A stretch of 64,000 nucleotides of DNA from Pseudomonas sp. GGS8 (lineage in GTDB: Bacteria > Pseudomonadota > Gammaproteobacteria > Pseudomonadales > Pseudomonadaceae): assembly GCF_024168645.1 (NCBI RefSeq), contig NZ_JALJWF010000001.1, forward strand, positions 4,963,501 to 5,027,500. Direction: 5' to 3'. Shown piece after piece: positions 8,902 to 17,125 of the stretch. Positions within the stretch are counted from its first letter, which is position 1. Each line of letters starts with the position of its first letter. Position numbers and translations under genes: made by a program. The notes beneath the pieces were generated by a model, which worked only from the letters and a program-made list of their open reading frames with translations, was not told where the DNA came from and did no database searches.

Positions 8902-10207
8902 AGAGGTCGGCGGGCGAGAGCTGTTCCGTCAGCGTCAGTTCCTCGGTTTTCAGGGCGAAGTAGGTGTCCAGCAAGGCGCTCGGCAGGGCTTCGATCAACG
9001 CCTCGCTGTGGCGCAGGCAATCCAGTGCCCGGGACAGCGACGCGGGCAGGGCGACGATGCCACGGGCCTGGCGTTGCTCTTCGTTCAGGGAGTCAGGGAT
9101 TTCATCGGTGATCGCGTTCAACGCCAGGCGCTGCTCGATGCCCAGGCGCCCGGCGATCAGCAAGGCTGCCATGGCCAGGTGCGGGGACGCGGTGGCGTCC
9201 ATGGCGCGAAATTCCAGGTTGTACTGCTTGGCCACGGATTTGTCGCTCAGGCTGACGGTCGGGCAAATCCGCAGCGCCGCTTCGCGGTTGCGTTGGCCGA
9301 GGCAGGCGTAGGAAGCGCTCCAGTGATGGGGCTGCAAGCGTTCGTAGGAAATCGGTGTCGGCGCGGTGAACGCACAGAGTGCCGGCAAGTAATGCAGAAC
9401 GCCGGCGGCCCAATACTGGCCGAGGGTCGACAGGCCGTTGGTGGTGCCGGCGTCATACATCACCGGTTGGCCGGCCAGGTCCTGCAGGCTCACGTGCAAG
9501 TGCACGCCATTGCACACAGCGTGCTCGGCCGTCTTGGGGGCAAAACTCAGGTTGAGGCCCATTTGCCGGGCGATCTCACGGGTGATCTCGCGCACGTTCA
9601 CCGCGCGGTCGGCGGCAGCGACACCGAGGGCCGGGCGGCAGGTGATTTCGTATTGGTGTTTGCCGTATTCCGGCAGGAACATTTCCGGCTCCACACCGCC
9701 GGTTCGCAGTGCACTGAGCAGCCAGCCGCCGAATTCGGCACCCTGGCGCTGGGCTTCCAGAGAGAACGCCAGGTGTTCAGCCGCGCCGCTGTCGAGGTTG
9801 AATTCGTGTTCGAACGCGGCGTTGACCTGCAGCCCCAACTCGTCGCGATAGCGGTCCACCTCGTCGCGCAACAGCGTACGAGGGCAGGCGCCCCACGGAC
9901 GGCCATCGGTTTCGCGAATGTCGCCGTGAATGAAGTCCAGCGCCGGAGCGTTGGCATCCGGGCCGTTGTTGACGGTCACGCGGCTGCTCAAGTCGGGAAT
10001 CAACCGTAAATCCCCATAAGCGCCCCAAGGGTTGCTGGAGGCGATGATGTCTTGCGGGGTCAGGGCGCTATTGGCCGGCACCCAGCCGCAACCGGCCACT
10101 TGATAGGCATCGAGTTCGTCGGTGGGGAAGGAACGGCCGCGCGTCACGCCGATCAGGTCGGTGGTGACGATGGTGGTCATGGGCAGTGGCGACAGGCGTT
10201 CGCTCAT
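8876..10207 (-). CDS. Glutamine-synthetase-like gamma-glutamyl ligase
   Basis: 443-residue member of the glutamine synthetase superfamily (PuuA/GlnA-like). Visible catalytic-domain motifs: FEHEFNL (first Mg ligands), EYGKHQYEI, NGVHLHVSLQD (ATP/ammonium loop) and LEFRAMDATASPHLAMAALLIAG (late signature). Such enzymes in amine catabolic clusters ligate glutamate to an amine using ATP. The ATG at 10207 overlaps the hydrolase stop (ATGA), and the longer frame upstream is only the hydrolase read in another frame. The amine substrate is unknown. Confidence 0.82.
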   Translation of the reverse strand: MSERLSPLPMTTIVTTDLIGVTRGRSFPTDELDAYQVAGCGWVPANSALTPQDIIASSNPWGAYGDLRLIPDLSSRVTVNNGPDANAPALDFIHGDIRETDGRPWGACPRTLLRDEVDRYRDELGLQVNAAFEHEFNLDSGAAEHLAFSLEAQRQGAEFGGWLLSALRTGGVEPEMFLPEYGKHQYEITCRPALGVAAADRAVNVREITREIARQMGLNLSFAPKTAEHAVCNGVHLHVSLQDLAGQPVMYDAGTTNGLSTLGQYWAAGVLHYLPALCAFTAPTPISYERLQPHHWSASYACLGQRNREAALRICPTVSLSDKSVAKQYNLEFRAMDATASPHLAMAALLIAGRLGIEQRLALNAITDEIPDSLNEEQRQARGIVALPASLSRALDCLRHSEALIEALPSALLDTYFALKTEELTLTEQLSPADLCEHYARLY

Positions 10208-10848
10208 GACTGCATCTCCTGCAACCGGCCGAGCACGGTCTGGGTGTCGGTGATCCAGCAGTAACCCTTGATGGCGTTCAGGCAGGCGTGATGCCGTTGT
10301 TCGGTGTAAGTGGCGCAGGCATCTTCGACCAGCGTCACCAGGTAGCCACGGTCGGCGGCATCGCGCACGGCCATGTCGACGCATTGGTCGGTGACGATGC
10401 CGGCGATGATCAGGTGCCGTGTTTCAAGGTTGCGCAGCACGTAGTCGATGCTGGTGGAGTTGAACACCCCGGAAGAGGTCTTGGGCAACAGGATCTCGTT
10501 TTCGAGCGGCGTCAGCTCATCGATGATCCGTGCTTGCGGGCTGCCCTTGGGCAGGTGCATGTCCGAGAGTTTGTGATCCAGCGAACGGTCGCGGCCATCG
10601 GCGGTGAGGCTTTCGATGAGCGTGTGCAACACGTTTTGCCGGGCGCGGCGAAAGGCATTGAGCAGCCTGAGTTGATTGGGCACTACCTGCGTGCGGGCGC
10701 GGGTCAGGAAGTAGTCGGCATCCGGCTCGTTGAGGTGCGGGTCGAACTGCGGCTCAAGCCAGGCACGCTGCATGTCCACCAGCAACAGCGCGGTGTGATC
10801 GGCGGCAAACGGCAAGTCCCGGGGTGAATGGTGGGGGAGCGTGAACAT
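10204..10848 (-). CDS. Isochorismatase-family cysteine hydrolase
   Basis: 214-residue cysteine hydrolase of the isochorismatase/nicotinamidase superfamily. The catalytic triad is visible: Asp in LLLVDMQ (about residue 25), Lys in LPKTSSGVF (about 122) and Cys in TDQCVDMAVRDA (about 155), with the cis-peptide-type GIVTDQC context. Family members hydrolyse amides, carbamoyl compounds or enol ethers. It begins 2 bases after the RpiR gene ends and overlaps the ligase gene by 4 bases. Confidence 0.85.
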   Translation of the reverse strand: MFTLPHHSPRDLPFAADHTALLLVDMQRAWLEPQFDPHLNEPDADYFLTRARTQVVPNQLRLLNAFRRARQNVLHTLIESLTADGRDRSLDHKLSDMHLPKGSPQARIIDELTPLENEILLPKTSSGVFNSTSIDYVLRNLETRHLIIAGIVTDQCVDMAVRDAADRGYLVTLVEDACATYTEQRHHACLNAIKGYCWITDTQTVLGRLQEMQS

Positions 10849-10850
10849 CC

Positions 10851-11705
10851 TTATTTATCCTCCAGCAGGTGAGTGTCGAAGTCGGCTCGCAGGGCATCGA
10901 TGCCTTCCAGGCGATCGGCCAGATCGGGGCTGCGCAGGGTCAGGCAGGCAATCAGTGCTTCAACCTGGGCCAGCGCCGGCACCATCGAGTCGAAGGCCGA
11001 CGCCGACTCCACCGGTGCGCTGATGATCAGGTCCGCTATTTCCCGCAGCGGTGAGGCGTAGATGTCGGTGAACAGCACGACACGCGCATGTCGGCTCTTC
11101 GCGGCATTGGCAACACGCAGAGCCTGGGATTGATAGCGCCGGTAGTCGAACACCAGCACCACGTCCTGGCGTTGCAAGTCGAATAAACGGTCCGGCAATT
11201 GCGAGCTGTCTTCCAGGGCGAAACAGCCGGGCCGCAGCAGGCGCAGGTGGTTGAGCAAGCAATTGGCGAGGAAACTGCTGAAGCGGCCACCGAAGCAATG
11301 GATCTGATGGCGGGTGTCGAGCATCCATTCGACCAGAATCCGCACATCTTCGGGTTGGGTCAGCGCCTGGGTTTCTACCAATGCCCGTTGGCTGTCCGCC
11401 AGGTAGTGGCTCCAGGGATCATCTTTCTTGAGTTGGGCGCGGGGTTGCAGCAGGGTACTGGGGGAGCGCAGGCGGTGATCCATGTCACTGAGCAAGGCTT
11501 CCTGAAAGTCGGCGTAACCGCTGAACCCCAGCTTTTTTACCAGCCGCACGATGGTTGGATCGCTGACACCGGCATGTTCGGCCAAACGTGACATCGGGCC
11601 CAGTCCGTTACGCGGGTACTGGTCCAGCAAGGCACGGATGACTTTGCGTTCCGACGGCGTGAAGTCCAGGCCGGGCTCGGTGATCAGGTCTCTGAGAGGG
11701 GGCAT
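10851..11705 (-). CDS. MurR/RpiR-family transcriptional regulator
   Basis: 284-residue regulator with an N-terminal RpiR helix-turn-helix (TPSERKVIRALL...VSDPTIVRLVKKLGFSGYADFQ, residues about 16-67) and a C-terminal SIS sugar-isomerase-like sensing domain (IHCFGGRFSSFLANCL, VVLVFDYRRY, VVLFTD). It is the first gene of the minus-strand cluster and very probably controls it and itself through the palindrome at 11742-11767. Confidence 0.88.
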   Translation of the reverse strand: MPPLRDLITEPGLDFTPSERKVIRALLDQYPRNGLGPMSRLAEHAGVSDPTIVRLVKKLGFSGYADFQEALLSDMDHRLRSPSTLLQPRAQLKKDDPWSHYLADSQRALVETQALTQPEDVRILVEWMLDTRHQIHCFGGRFSSFLANCLLNHLRLLRPGCFALEDSSQLPDRLFDLQRQDVVLVFDYRRYQSQALRVANAAKSRHARVVLFTDIYASPLREIADLIISAPVESASAFDSMVPALAQVEALIACLTLRSPDLADRLEGIDALRADFDTHLLEDK

Positions 11706-11741
11706 CCGGGCTCCTGCTGGATGGGGGTGTCGGTTTCATTT

Positions 11742-11767
11742 CATAAATCGCTAAAATAGTATTTATG
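11742..11767 (-). promoter_or_regulatory. Candidate RpiR operator
   Basis: CATAAAT (11742-11748) and ATTTATG (11761-11767) form a perfect 7-bp inverted repeat with a 12-base spacer in the only AT-rich part of this intergenic region, 37 bases upstream of the RpiR start. The spacing and position fit an autoregulatory operator over the cluster promoter. The rest of the gap 11706-12073 holds the REP at 11945-11980 and no gene that I can recognise. Confidence 0.5.
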
Positions 11768-11944
11768 TAACGTGTGCTACATGTCTAGCGAATTTTTGCG
11801 CGGGTTTTCAAAGCACCAAAATGGGGCGAAGACCCCGTGCGTGCTGGGCTACGTGGATGTCGACTGACCTTGTAGGATATCGACCATAGAGGTGTGAGAT
11901 ATCGCCACTACTCGGGCATAAAATGGGCACTGCTAGCCCAAAGC

Positions 11945-11980
11945 CGTAGCAGCAGCCTCGCAGGCTCGACAGCTGCTACG
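11945..11980. repeat. REP palindrome
   Basis: CGTAGCAGC at 11945-11953 and GCTGCTACG at 11972-11980 form the outer stem of a 36-base REP-like palindrome with an inner GAG/CTC-type stem. It lies just before the histidine phosphatase gene and would fall inside any longer reading frame, which argues for the shorter start. Confidence 0.7.
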
Positions 11981-12073
11981 AGGAAGGCGCTCAGAGTGCG
12001 TTTCTTGCGGCACAATGAGCCGATTGTTTGCGGCATCGTGCCGTCCTTTATCCCATCGACAGAGAAATCCTTC

Positions 12074-12646
12074 GTGCAGGCAACCCGCTTGACCCTGATT
12101 TGCCACGCTCGAACCGTCGCACAGAAACTGGCGCGTTTTCCTACGAATGAACCAGTAGAAATGGATTGGCAATCGGCGAAGGGCTCGCGCGGTAGTCAGT
12201 TCAAACGAGCGCCACGCCTGCTCTGCGGCCCGGAACTGCGGACCCGGCAAACCGCTGAGCTGTTTGGCGACAACGTGGAGATTGTCACGGCATTGGGCGA
12301 TTGCGATTTCGGACGCTGGAAAGGCACGTCGATCGACGACCTGCAAACATCCGAACCCGAGATGCTCCAGGCCTGGCTCAGCGACCCGACGTCGGCGCCC
12401 CACGGGGGGGAATCGGTGGCGCAGCTCGGTGAGCGGGTAGCCGCGTGGTTGAAGACCCTTGAGGCGGCACCGGGGCATATTGTTGCGGTCACCCATCCGT
12501 TTGTCATTCGCGCTGCGCTGATGCAGGTATTGCAGGGCGCGGCGTTCAACCAGATCGACGTCGAACCATTGTCGGCCATCGAATTGCGGTTCAACGGTCG
12601 CTGGCGACTACGCTTGATGGGCATGGACCCTGAGGGAGCGCTTTGA
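12074..12646 (+). CDS. Histidine phosphatase family protein (CobC-like)
   Basis: 190-residue phosphoglycerate-mutase-like protein. The N-terminal catalytic RHG box is altered to CHAR in LTLICHARTVAQ (residues about 6-17), keeping the nucleophilic His and Arg. The later CGPELRTRQTAELFG and a VTHPFVIRAAL block supply the second Arg and His. The GTG at 12074 was chosen because the longer frame would have to be translated through a REP. It overlaps cobF (TGATG), so a role in cobalamin synthesis (alpha-ribazole phosphatase type) is inferred from context only. Confidence 0.75.
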   Translation: MQATRLTLICHARTVAQKLARFPTNEPVEMDWQSAKGSRGSQFKRAPRLLCGPELRTRQTAELFGDNVEIVTALGDCDFGRWKGTSIDDLQTSEPEMLQAWLSDPTSAPHGGESVAQLGERVAAWLKTLEAAPGHIVAVTHPFVIRAALMQVLQGAAFNQIDVEPLSAIELRFNGRWRLRLMGMDPEGAL

Positions 12647-13401
12647 TGAAAAAACTTCTGGTCATCGGTGTCGGCGCTGGCAACCCCGATTACATCACGA
12701 TGCAGGCGGTGAAGGCGCTGAACCGGGTCGACGTGTTTTTCCTTATGGACAAGGGCCAGAGCAAAGACAAACTGATCGACCTGCGTCGCGAGATCTGCGA
12801 GCGCTACATCACCGATCGCGACTACCGCTTCGTCGAAGCCCACAGCCCGGAGCGTGAGCGCGGCGATGTGGACTACAACGCCAGCGTCGAAGACCTGAAC
12901 CGTGCCAAGCAACAGACGTTCGAGCGACTGATCAACGAGGAAATGACCGACGATCAGTGCGCGGGTTTTCTGGTGTGGGGCGATCCGGCGTTGTACGACA
13001 GCACCGTTCGGATCCTGCAGGCGATTCTGGCGTCCGGTCGTTGTGTGTTCGAGTTCGAGGTGATCCCCGGCATTACCAGCGTGCAGGCGTTGGCGGCGCA
13101 ACATAAGGTGCCGCTGAATAGCATCGGCCGTTCGATTGAAATCACCACCGGCCGACGGCTGGCGGCAGGCCAGGTTAGCGATGCCGACAGTCTGGTAGTC
13201 ATGCTGGATGCGCAAGATGCCTACCATCACGTGGCCGATCAGGAGACAGAGATTTACTGGGGGGCCTATCTGGGGACGCCGGATGAAATCCTGATCAGCG
13301 GCAAGCTCAAAGACGTGGCCGATGAGATTGAGCGGGTGCGCAAGGCGGCGCGGCTGGCGAACGGCTGGATCATGGATACCTACCTGTTGCGCAAGCCTTG
13401 A
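12646..13401 (+). CDS. cobF: Precorrin-6A synthase (deacetylating) CobF
   Basis: 251-residue SAM-dependent tetrapyrrole methyltransferase of the aerobic cobalamin pathway; CobF methylates C1 of precorrin-5 and removes the acetyl group. Visible features: N-terminal VIGVGAGNPDYITMQAVKAL, a VWGDPALYDSTVRIL block and VIPGITSVQALAAQHKVPLN. The ATG at 12646 is coupled to the upstream phosphatase. CobF is usually about 250 residues. The other cob genes are not in the window. Confidence 0.9.
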   Translation: MKKLLVIGVGAGNPDYITMQAVKALNRVDVFFLMDKGQSKDKLIDLRREICERYITDRDYRFVEAHSPERERGDVDYNASVEDLNRAKQQTFERLINEEMTDDQCAGFLVWGDPALYDSTVRILQAILASGRCVFEFEVIPGITSVQALAAQHKVPLNSIGRSIEITTGRRLAAGQVSDADSLVVMLDAQDAYHHVADQETEIYWGAYLGTPDEILISGKLKDVADEIERVRKAARLANGWIMDTYLLRKP

Positions 13402-13419
13402 ACGCCGCCAGCCGATTGA

Positions 13420-14643
13420 TCAGTGTTCTTTGGCCTTTCTGATCCTGATCAAAATAAACAGCAGGATGCACAGCGCGAGTGGGGACATGGCCAGCATGGC
13501 GTCCCGCGCGGAAATGTCCGCGCCCAAGGTGTGCAGGCCCGAGTAGAACAGCTTGAACAGGCTCAACAAGTAATAGGTGATGGCGATAATCGACAAGCCT
13601 TCGACCGCACGCTGGATTTTGATTTGGGTATCGGCGCGAGCGTTCAGGCTCCTCAGGATTTCCGAATTCTGCTCTTCCATTTCGACCTGCACCCGCGCCT
13701 GCAGCAGATCCCCGAGGTTGGCCACGCTCTTGGCCAGTTGTTCCAGGCGCTGTTCGGTGACGTCACAGTACCTGACGGTGGGTTTGAAGCGTCTTTCGAT
13801 GAAGATACCCAGTCGCTGGCAATCGCCCACGTGAGTTTCCCTGAGTTCGCCCAAACGCTCGAAAACCAGCTGGGCATACGCTTGGGTGGCGCTGAAGCGG
13901 TGTCGGGTTTTCGCGGCGCTGCTGACCACTTGCGCCGACAGGCTGGCGATGTCGGTCAGCAACGCTTTCTCATTGCCGGTGTCGGGGCCGGCGTTACGTT
14001 CCGAAAGGTTGACCAATGTCTTGTCGAAGACGTTGAGCTGAGCGCTCAGGGTTTTCGCCGTGGTGAGAGAAAGCGAAGCCATCATGCGGTAGGTTTCGAT
14101 TTCCAGCAGACGGCGGATCATCCGGCCTTGGCGATAAGCATTCAGGCGCTTGTTGACGAACAGGAAACGGTTGGTGCCATCCTCGCTCAGGCGAAAATCG
14201 CTCCAGACCGTCGCATCGCCACCGCCGATGCATGAGCCGCAAGGGTCTTTGAATCCATAAACCGACAGGTCGCCGGAAAAAGACGCATCGTTGCGCACCA
14301 CAATCTGCACGGCGTTGATCAGGTGCTGCATGAAGGGTTCGACCCGTTCCATCAAAGTCTTGGGGGGCTGGCTCCAGTCCGGCTCGTGACTGGAAGAGGG
14401 CACCACCAGCGTCAGTGTCAGGAACTCCGCGTGCCGCTCCCACTTCAAGGCATGGCCCTCCAGTTCGGTGATGCCCTGGGCCGCATCCGGGTCGAAAGGG
14501 CCGGGGCAGCAGCGACTCAGCAGGGTGTCGCATTGCCCGTCATTAGCCAGAAACGCCAGATGAAATACGTGGGCGGGCTCGTCGAAATACAGCGAAGGGC
14601 GCGCGTGCAACTCATTGTGCAGGGTCAGTCTTTGCGGGTGCAT
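13420..14643 (-). CDS. DUF3422 family membrane protein
   Basis: 407-residue protein beginning RLTLHNELHARP, the DUF3422 signature, with a predicted C-terminal pair of membrane helices (SIIAITYYLLSLFKLFYSGL and MLAMSPLALCILLFILIRI). The central part is rich in helix and coiled-coil-like heptads (residues about 190-320). Function is not established for the family. The stop lies 18 bases from that of convergent cobF. Confidence 0.85.
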   Translation of the reverse strand: MHPQRLTLHNELHARPSLYFDEPAHVFHLAFLANDGQCDTLLSRCCPGPFDPDAAQGITELEGHALKWERHAEFLTLTLVVPSSSHEPDWSQPPKTLMERVEPFMQHLINAVQIVVRNDASFSGDLSVYGFKDPCGSCIGGGDATVWSDFRLSEDGTNRFLFVNKRLNAYRQGRMIRRLLEIETYRMMASLSLTTAKTLSAQLNVFDKTLVNLSERNAGPDTGNEKALLTDIASLSAQVVSSAAKTRHRFSATQAYAQLVFERLGELRETHVGDCQRLGIFIERRFKPTVRYCDVTEQRLEQLAKSVANLGDLLQARVQVEMEEQNSEILRSLNARADTQIKIQRAVEGLSIIAITYYLLSLFKLFYSGLHTLGADISARDAMLAMSPLALCILLFILIRIRKAKEH

Positions 14644-14802
14644 GCTATCGAGGCCATGTTGGAGTTGTTTGTTTTTGGGACTGGGTGACCCATTTTCGAG
14701 TCACAAACAAACCCCTAGCCACACGAGCCCGGCACGAGATGCATAACACCGTTGTGAACTATTCTTTCCCAAGTGGGCACCTTCAATGCCGCCCACAGGG
14801 AA

Positions 14803-14816
14803 CTGATATGAATCAA
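14803..14816 (+). promoter_or_regulatory. Anr (FNR-type) box upstream of the stress-protein operon
   Basis: CTGAT-ATGA-ATCAA matches the Anr consensus TTGAT-N4-ATCAA at 9 of 10 positions and is centred about 90 bases upstream of the universal stress gene. The distance allows a class II promoter start about 42 bases downstream, near 14851. Confidence 0.7.
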
Positions 14817-14899
14817 GGCCCAAGAGACTTAAGGGAGGAGTCTGGGCTAAGCCGGGTTTTTGACCTGGCGAAAACGCCATCGCTGTCCGGAGTCAGATC

Positions 14900-15787
14900 A
14901 TGAGCCAGTATCAACGGTTATTACTGATCATCAACCCGCTCCTGCGCCAGTCTCCCGCGCTCAACCATGCCGCAGCCGTGGCCAAGGCCAGTGGGGCGCG
15001 TTTGCATATTGCGGCGCTGATCCCCTCGCTGGACATTCTGTCGTTGCTCGAAGAAGGCGACCGGAAAGCGGCTCGGGCGAGCTACCTGCAGGAACACCGC
15101 GACTGGCTCAAGGAGCAGGCGCAAAAGATGCAGGGCAGGGGGATCGAGGTGACAACCGAGGTCGCGTGGGCCGACAACATGCGCCAGGACATCCTTGATC
15201 ACGTCACGGAAATGCAACCCGATCTGTTGATCAAGCAAGTCCAACATGAACCCGTGCTCAAGCGCGCGTTCTTTACGCCGCTGGACTGGCGTTTGTTGCG
15301 TCATTGTCCGGTGCCAGTCTATCTGGTGGGTGCCCAAAGCCATGCCTTGCCGCAGAAGGTGGTGGCGGCGGTTGATGTTGTCGATACCGAGCCTTCGAAC
15401 AGCGAGCTCAATGACCGGATCATCCTGCAGGCGTCCGCCCTTGCGCTGCAATGCAATGCCGAATTGCATCTGCTGTACGCGTGTGACATTCCGGTCGCTT
15501 TTCTGGCGGATCTGGGCGGTGGTCTGACGCTATCGGAGCTTACCCGGGAATTGCGCAAGGACCTGGAAACTTCATTCCTCAAGCTGGCCGCCCGGTTCGG
15601 CGTGCCCTCTGAATGCCGGCATTTTACTACCGGGCATCCTGTGTCGGCGCTGAGTGAGTTCGCCCACGAACACCAGATAGATGTGATCGTGATGGGTAGA
15701 ACGCAATACGGCAGCCTGGAGAAACTGCTCGGCAGCACGACCGAACATATTCTGTACCAAGTGCCTTGCAGCGTTTTGGCGGTGTAG
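14900..15787 (+). CDS. Tandem universal stress protein (UspA family)
   Basis: 295-residue protein with two Usp domains (about 1-143 and 150-295). The second domain keeps a recognisable nucleotide-binding end, MGRTQYGSLEKLLGSTTEHI; the first domain lacks it. Such double-Usp proteins in pseudomonads are often part of the low-oxygen Anr regulon, fitting the Anr box at 14803. The phosphoribosyltransferase gene starts 64 bases later and is probably co-transcribed. Confidence 0.85.
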   Translation: MSQYQRLLLIINPLLRQSPALNHAAAVAKASGARLHIAALIPSLDILSLLEEGDRKAARASYLQEHRDWLKEQAQKMQGRGIEVTTEVAWADNMRQDILDHVTEMQPDLLIKQVQHEPVLKRAFFTPLDWRLLRHCPVPVYLVGAQSHALPQKVVAAVDVVDTEPSNSELNDRIILQASALALQCNAELHLLYACDIPVAFLADLGGGLTLSELTRELRKDLETSFLKLAARFGVPSECRHFTTGHPVSALSEFAHEHQIDVIVMGRTQYGSLEKLLGSTTEHILYQVPCSVLAV

Positions 15788-15851
15788 TCGCGAGCAGACT
15801 TAGCGAAATTGACTTGCCCGTTTTGGGGCCCCGCCCCAGGGAGGTTTTCAG

Positions 15852-16532
15852 ATGAATCACAGTCCTTCATTGCAAACCATCTTGCATGACCGGGTTGATG
15901 CCGGCCGAAGCCTGGTGGAACCATTGCTTAAATACGCTAAAAGAGCCGATGTCATCGTCCTCGCCTTGCCCCGTGGCGGCGTGCCGGTCGCCTATGAAGT
16001 AGCCACGGCCCTGGAGGTTCGCCTGGACCTGATGCTGGTCCGCAAGCTGGGCGTGCCGTCCCACCAGGAGTTCGCCATGGGGGCTATCGCCAGCGGTGGC
16101 ATTCAAATCGTCAATGACGATGCGCTGCGGGCTAACAGTATCGATCAGCGTACGTTCGACGCTGTGGTGGCGAAGGAAACGCAGGAAATGTTGCGTCGCG
16201 AGCAGCTATTCCGGGCATCTCGTGGGCCTTTGGCGCTCAAGGATCAAGTGGTGATCCTGATTGATGACGGCCTGGCGACAGGGGCCACGATGATGGCCGC
16301 GATACAGGCCGTGCGTTTGCAAGCGCCATCGCGCATCGTCGTTGCCGTGCCGGTGGCCCCCATGGAAACCGCAGAGGCGCTGCGAGACGAAGTGGACGAG
16401 CTGATTTGTCCGCTCACCCCCGATTGGCTGGTATCGATCGGCTATTGGTACACGGATTTTACTCAGACGTCGGATGAAGAGGTCATCGATCTTTTGCATC
16501 GGGCCTGGCAGAGAGAATCAGCGATGAAATGA
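15852..16532 (+). CDS. Phosphoribosyltransferase family protein
   Basis: 226-residue type I phosphoribosyltransferase with the PRPP loop VILIDDGLATGATMMAA (residues about 134-150) and an early LALPRGGVPVAYEVA. The dinucleotide LVRKLGVP region is typical of the stress-associated PRTase family found beside usp genes. Substrate unknown. It probably belongs to the Anr-controlled operon started by the usp gene. RBS GGGAGG at about 15838-15843 supports the start. Confidence 0.82.
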   Translation: MNHSPSLQTILHDRVDAGRSLVEPLLKYAKRADVIVLALPRGGVPVAYEVATALEVRLDLMLVRKLGVPSHQEFAMGAIASGGIQIVNDDALRANSIDQRTFDAVVAKETQEMLRREQLFRASRGPLALKDQVVILIDDGLATGATMMAAIQAVRLQAPSRIVVAVPVAPMETAEALRDEVDELICPLTPDWLVSIGYWYTDFTQTSDEEVIDLLHRAWQRESAMK

Positions 16533-16607
16533 GGCAAACTGCTGGCCCCCCGATCTTCGGTTCGTTGTCAAACTTGCTTTCTTTTCAGCAGGTTAGGCAT
16601 TAGCGAT

Positions 16608-16937
16608 ATGCGGACTTTGATAGGGATGACTGCAACGTTTGTCCTGGTGGCTATCTCGCTTGGAGCCCAGGCAAAGGAGTTGAGCAAGAACTCGCGCTAT
16701 GTATGCAGCTGGGGCTCGGAAATAGCCGAGGGCGCGCAAGCCTCGAAACTTTCCGGGCTTACGCTTTACGGAGCACGCAAGAAGCTGCAGTCGCGCAAGT
16801 TTCCCCGGCCGTGGATGCGCATGACGGCCATGGGAATCACGGAGCAAACCTATAACAGCCCTTCGCGTCTCAAGCCTGCCGGCATCAAGCAAACGTATTA
16901 CGAGCAATGCATCCGGCATGAGTTGGCGCAACGGTAA
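16608..16937 (+). CDS. Small secreted protein of unknown function
   Basis: 109 residues with a clear signal peptide (MRTLIGMTATFVLVAISLGAQA, cleavage after AQA), giving a mature basic protein of about 87 residues with two cysteines (one in RYVCSWGSE, one in YEQCIRHE) that could form a disulfide. No domain recognised. It stands alone between the PRTase and the SBP-like gene. Confidence 0.65.
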   Translation: MRTLIGMTATFVLVAISLGAQAKELSKNSRYVCSWGSEIAEGAQASKLSGLTLYGARKKLQSRKFPRPWMRMTAMGITEQTYNSPSRLKPAGIKQTYYEQCIRHELAQR

Positions 16938-17125
16938 TCCTCCGGTCGTCGTGTTTCTGGATCGCTCGACGGCAGCAGTGTCGAGCGCCGTGATCAATTC
17001 GATTGGCAGCCTCGGGGTTTCGTCAGCCCGTCATTGATTGGTATGGTCAAGGCCACAGCCAGAGCGTCGCCAATGGGTTGCGCTTCGGCAAGGCCTGACC
17101 TCAATTTCTTGTTTCGGAGCAAATG

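Noticed and set aside
14685..14903. 72-codon frame before the universal stress gene
   Set aside because: Overlaps the Anr box and promoter region, has no recognisable domain and overlaps the usp start.
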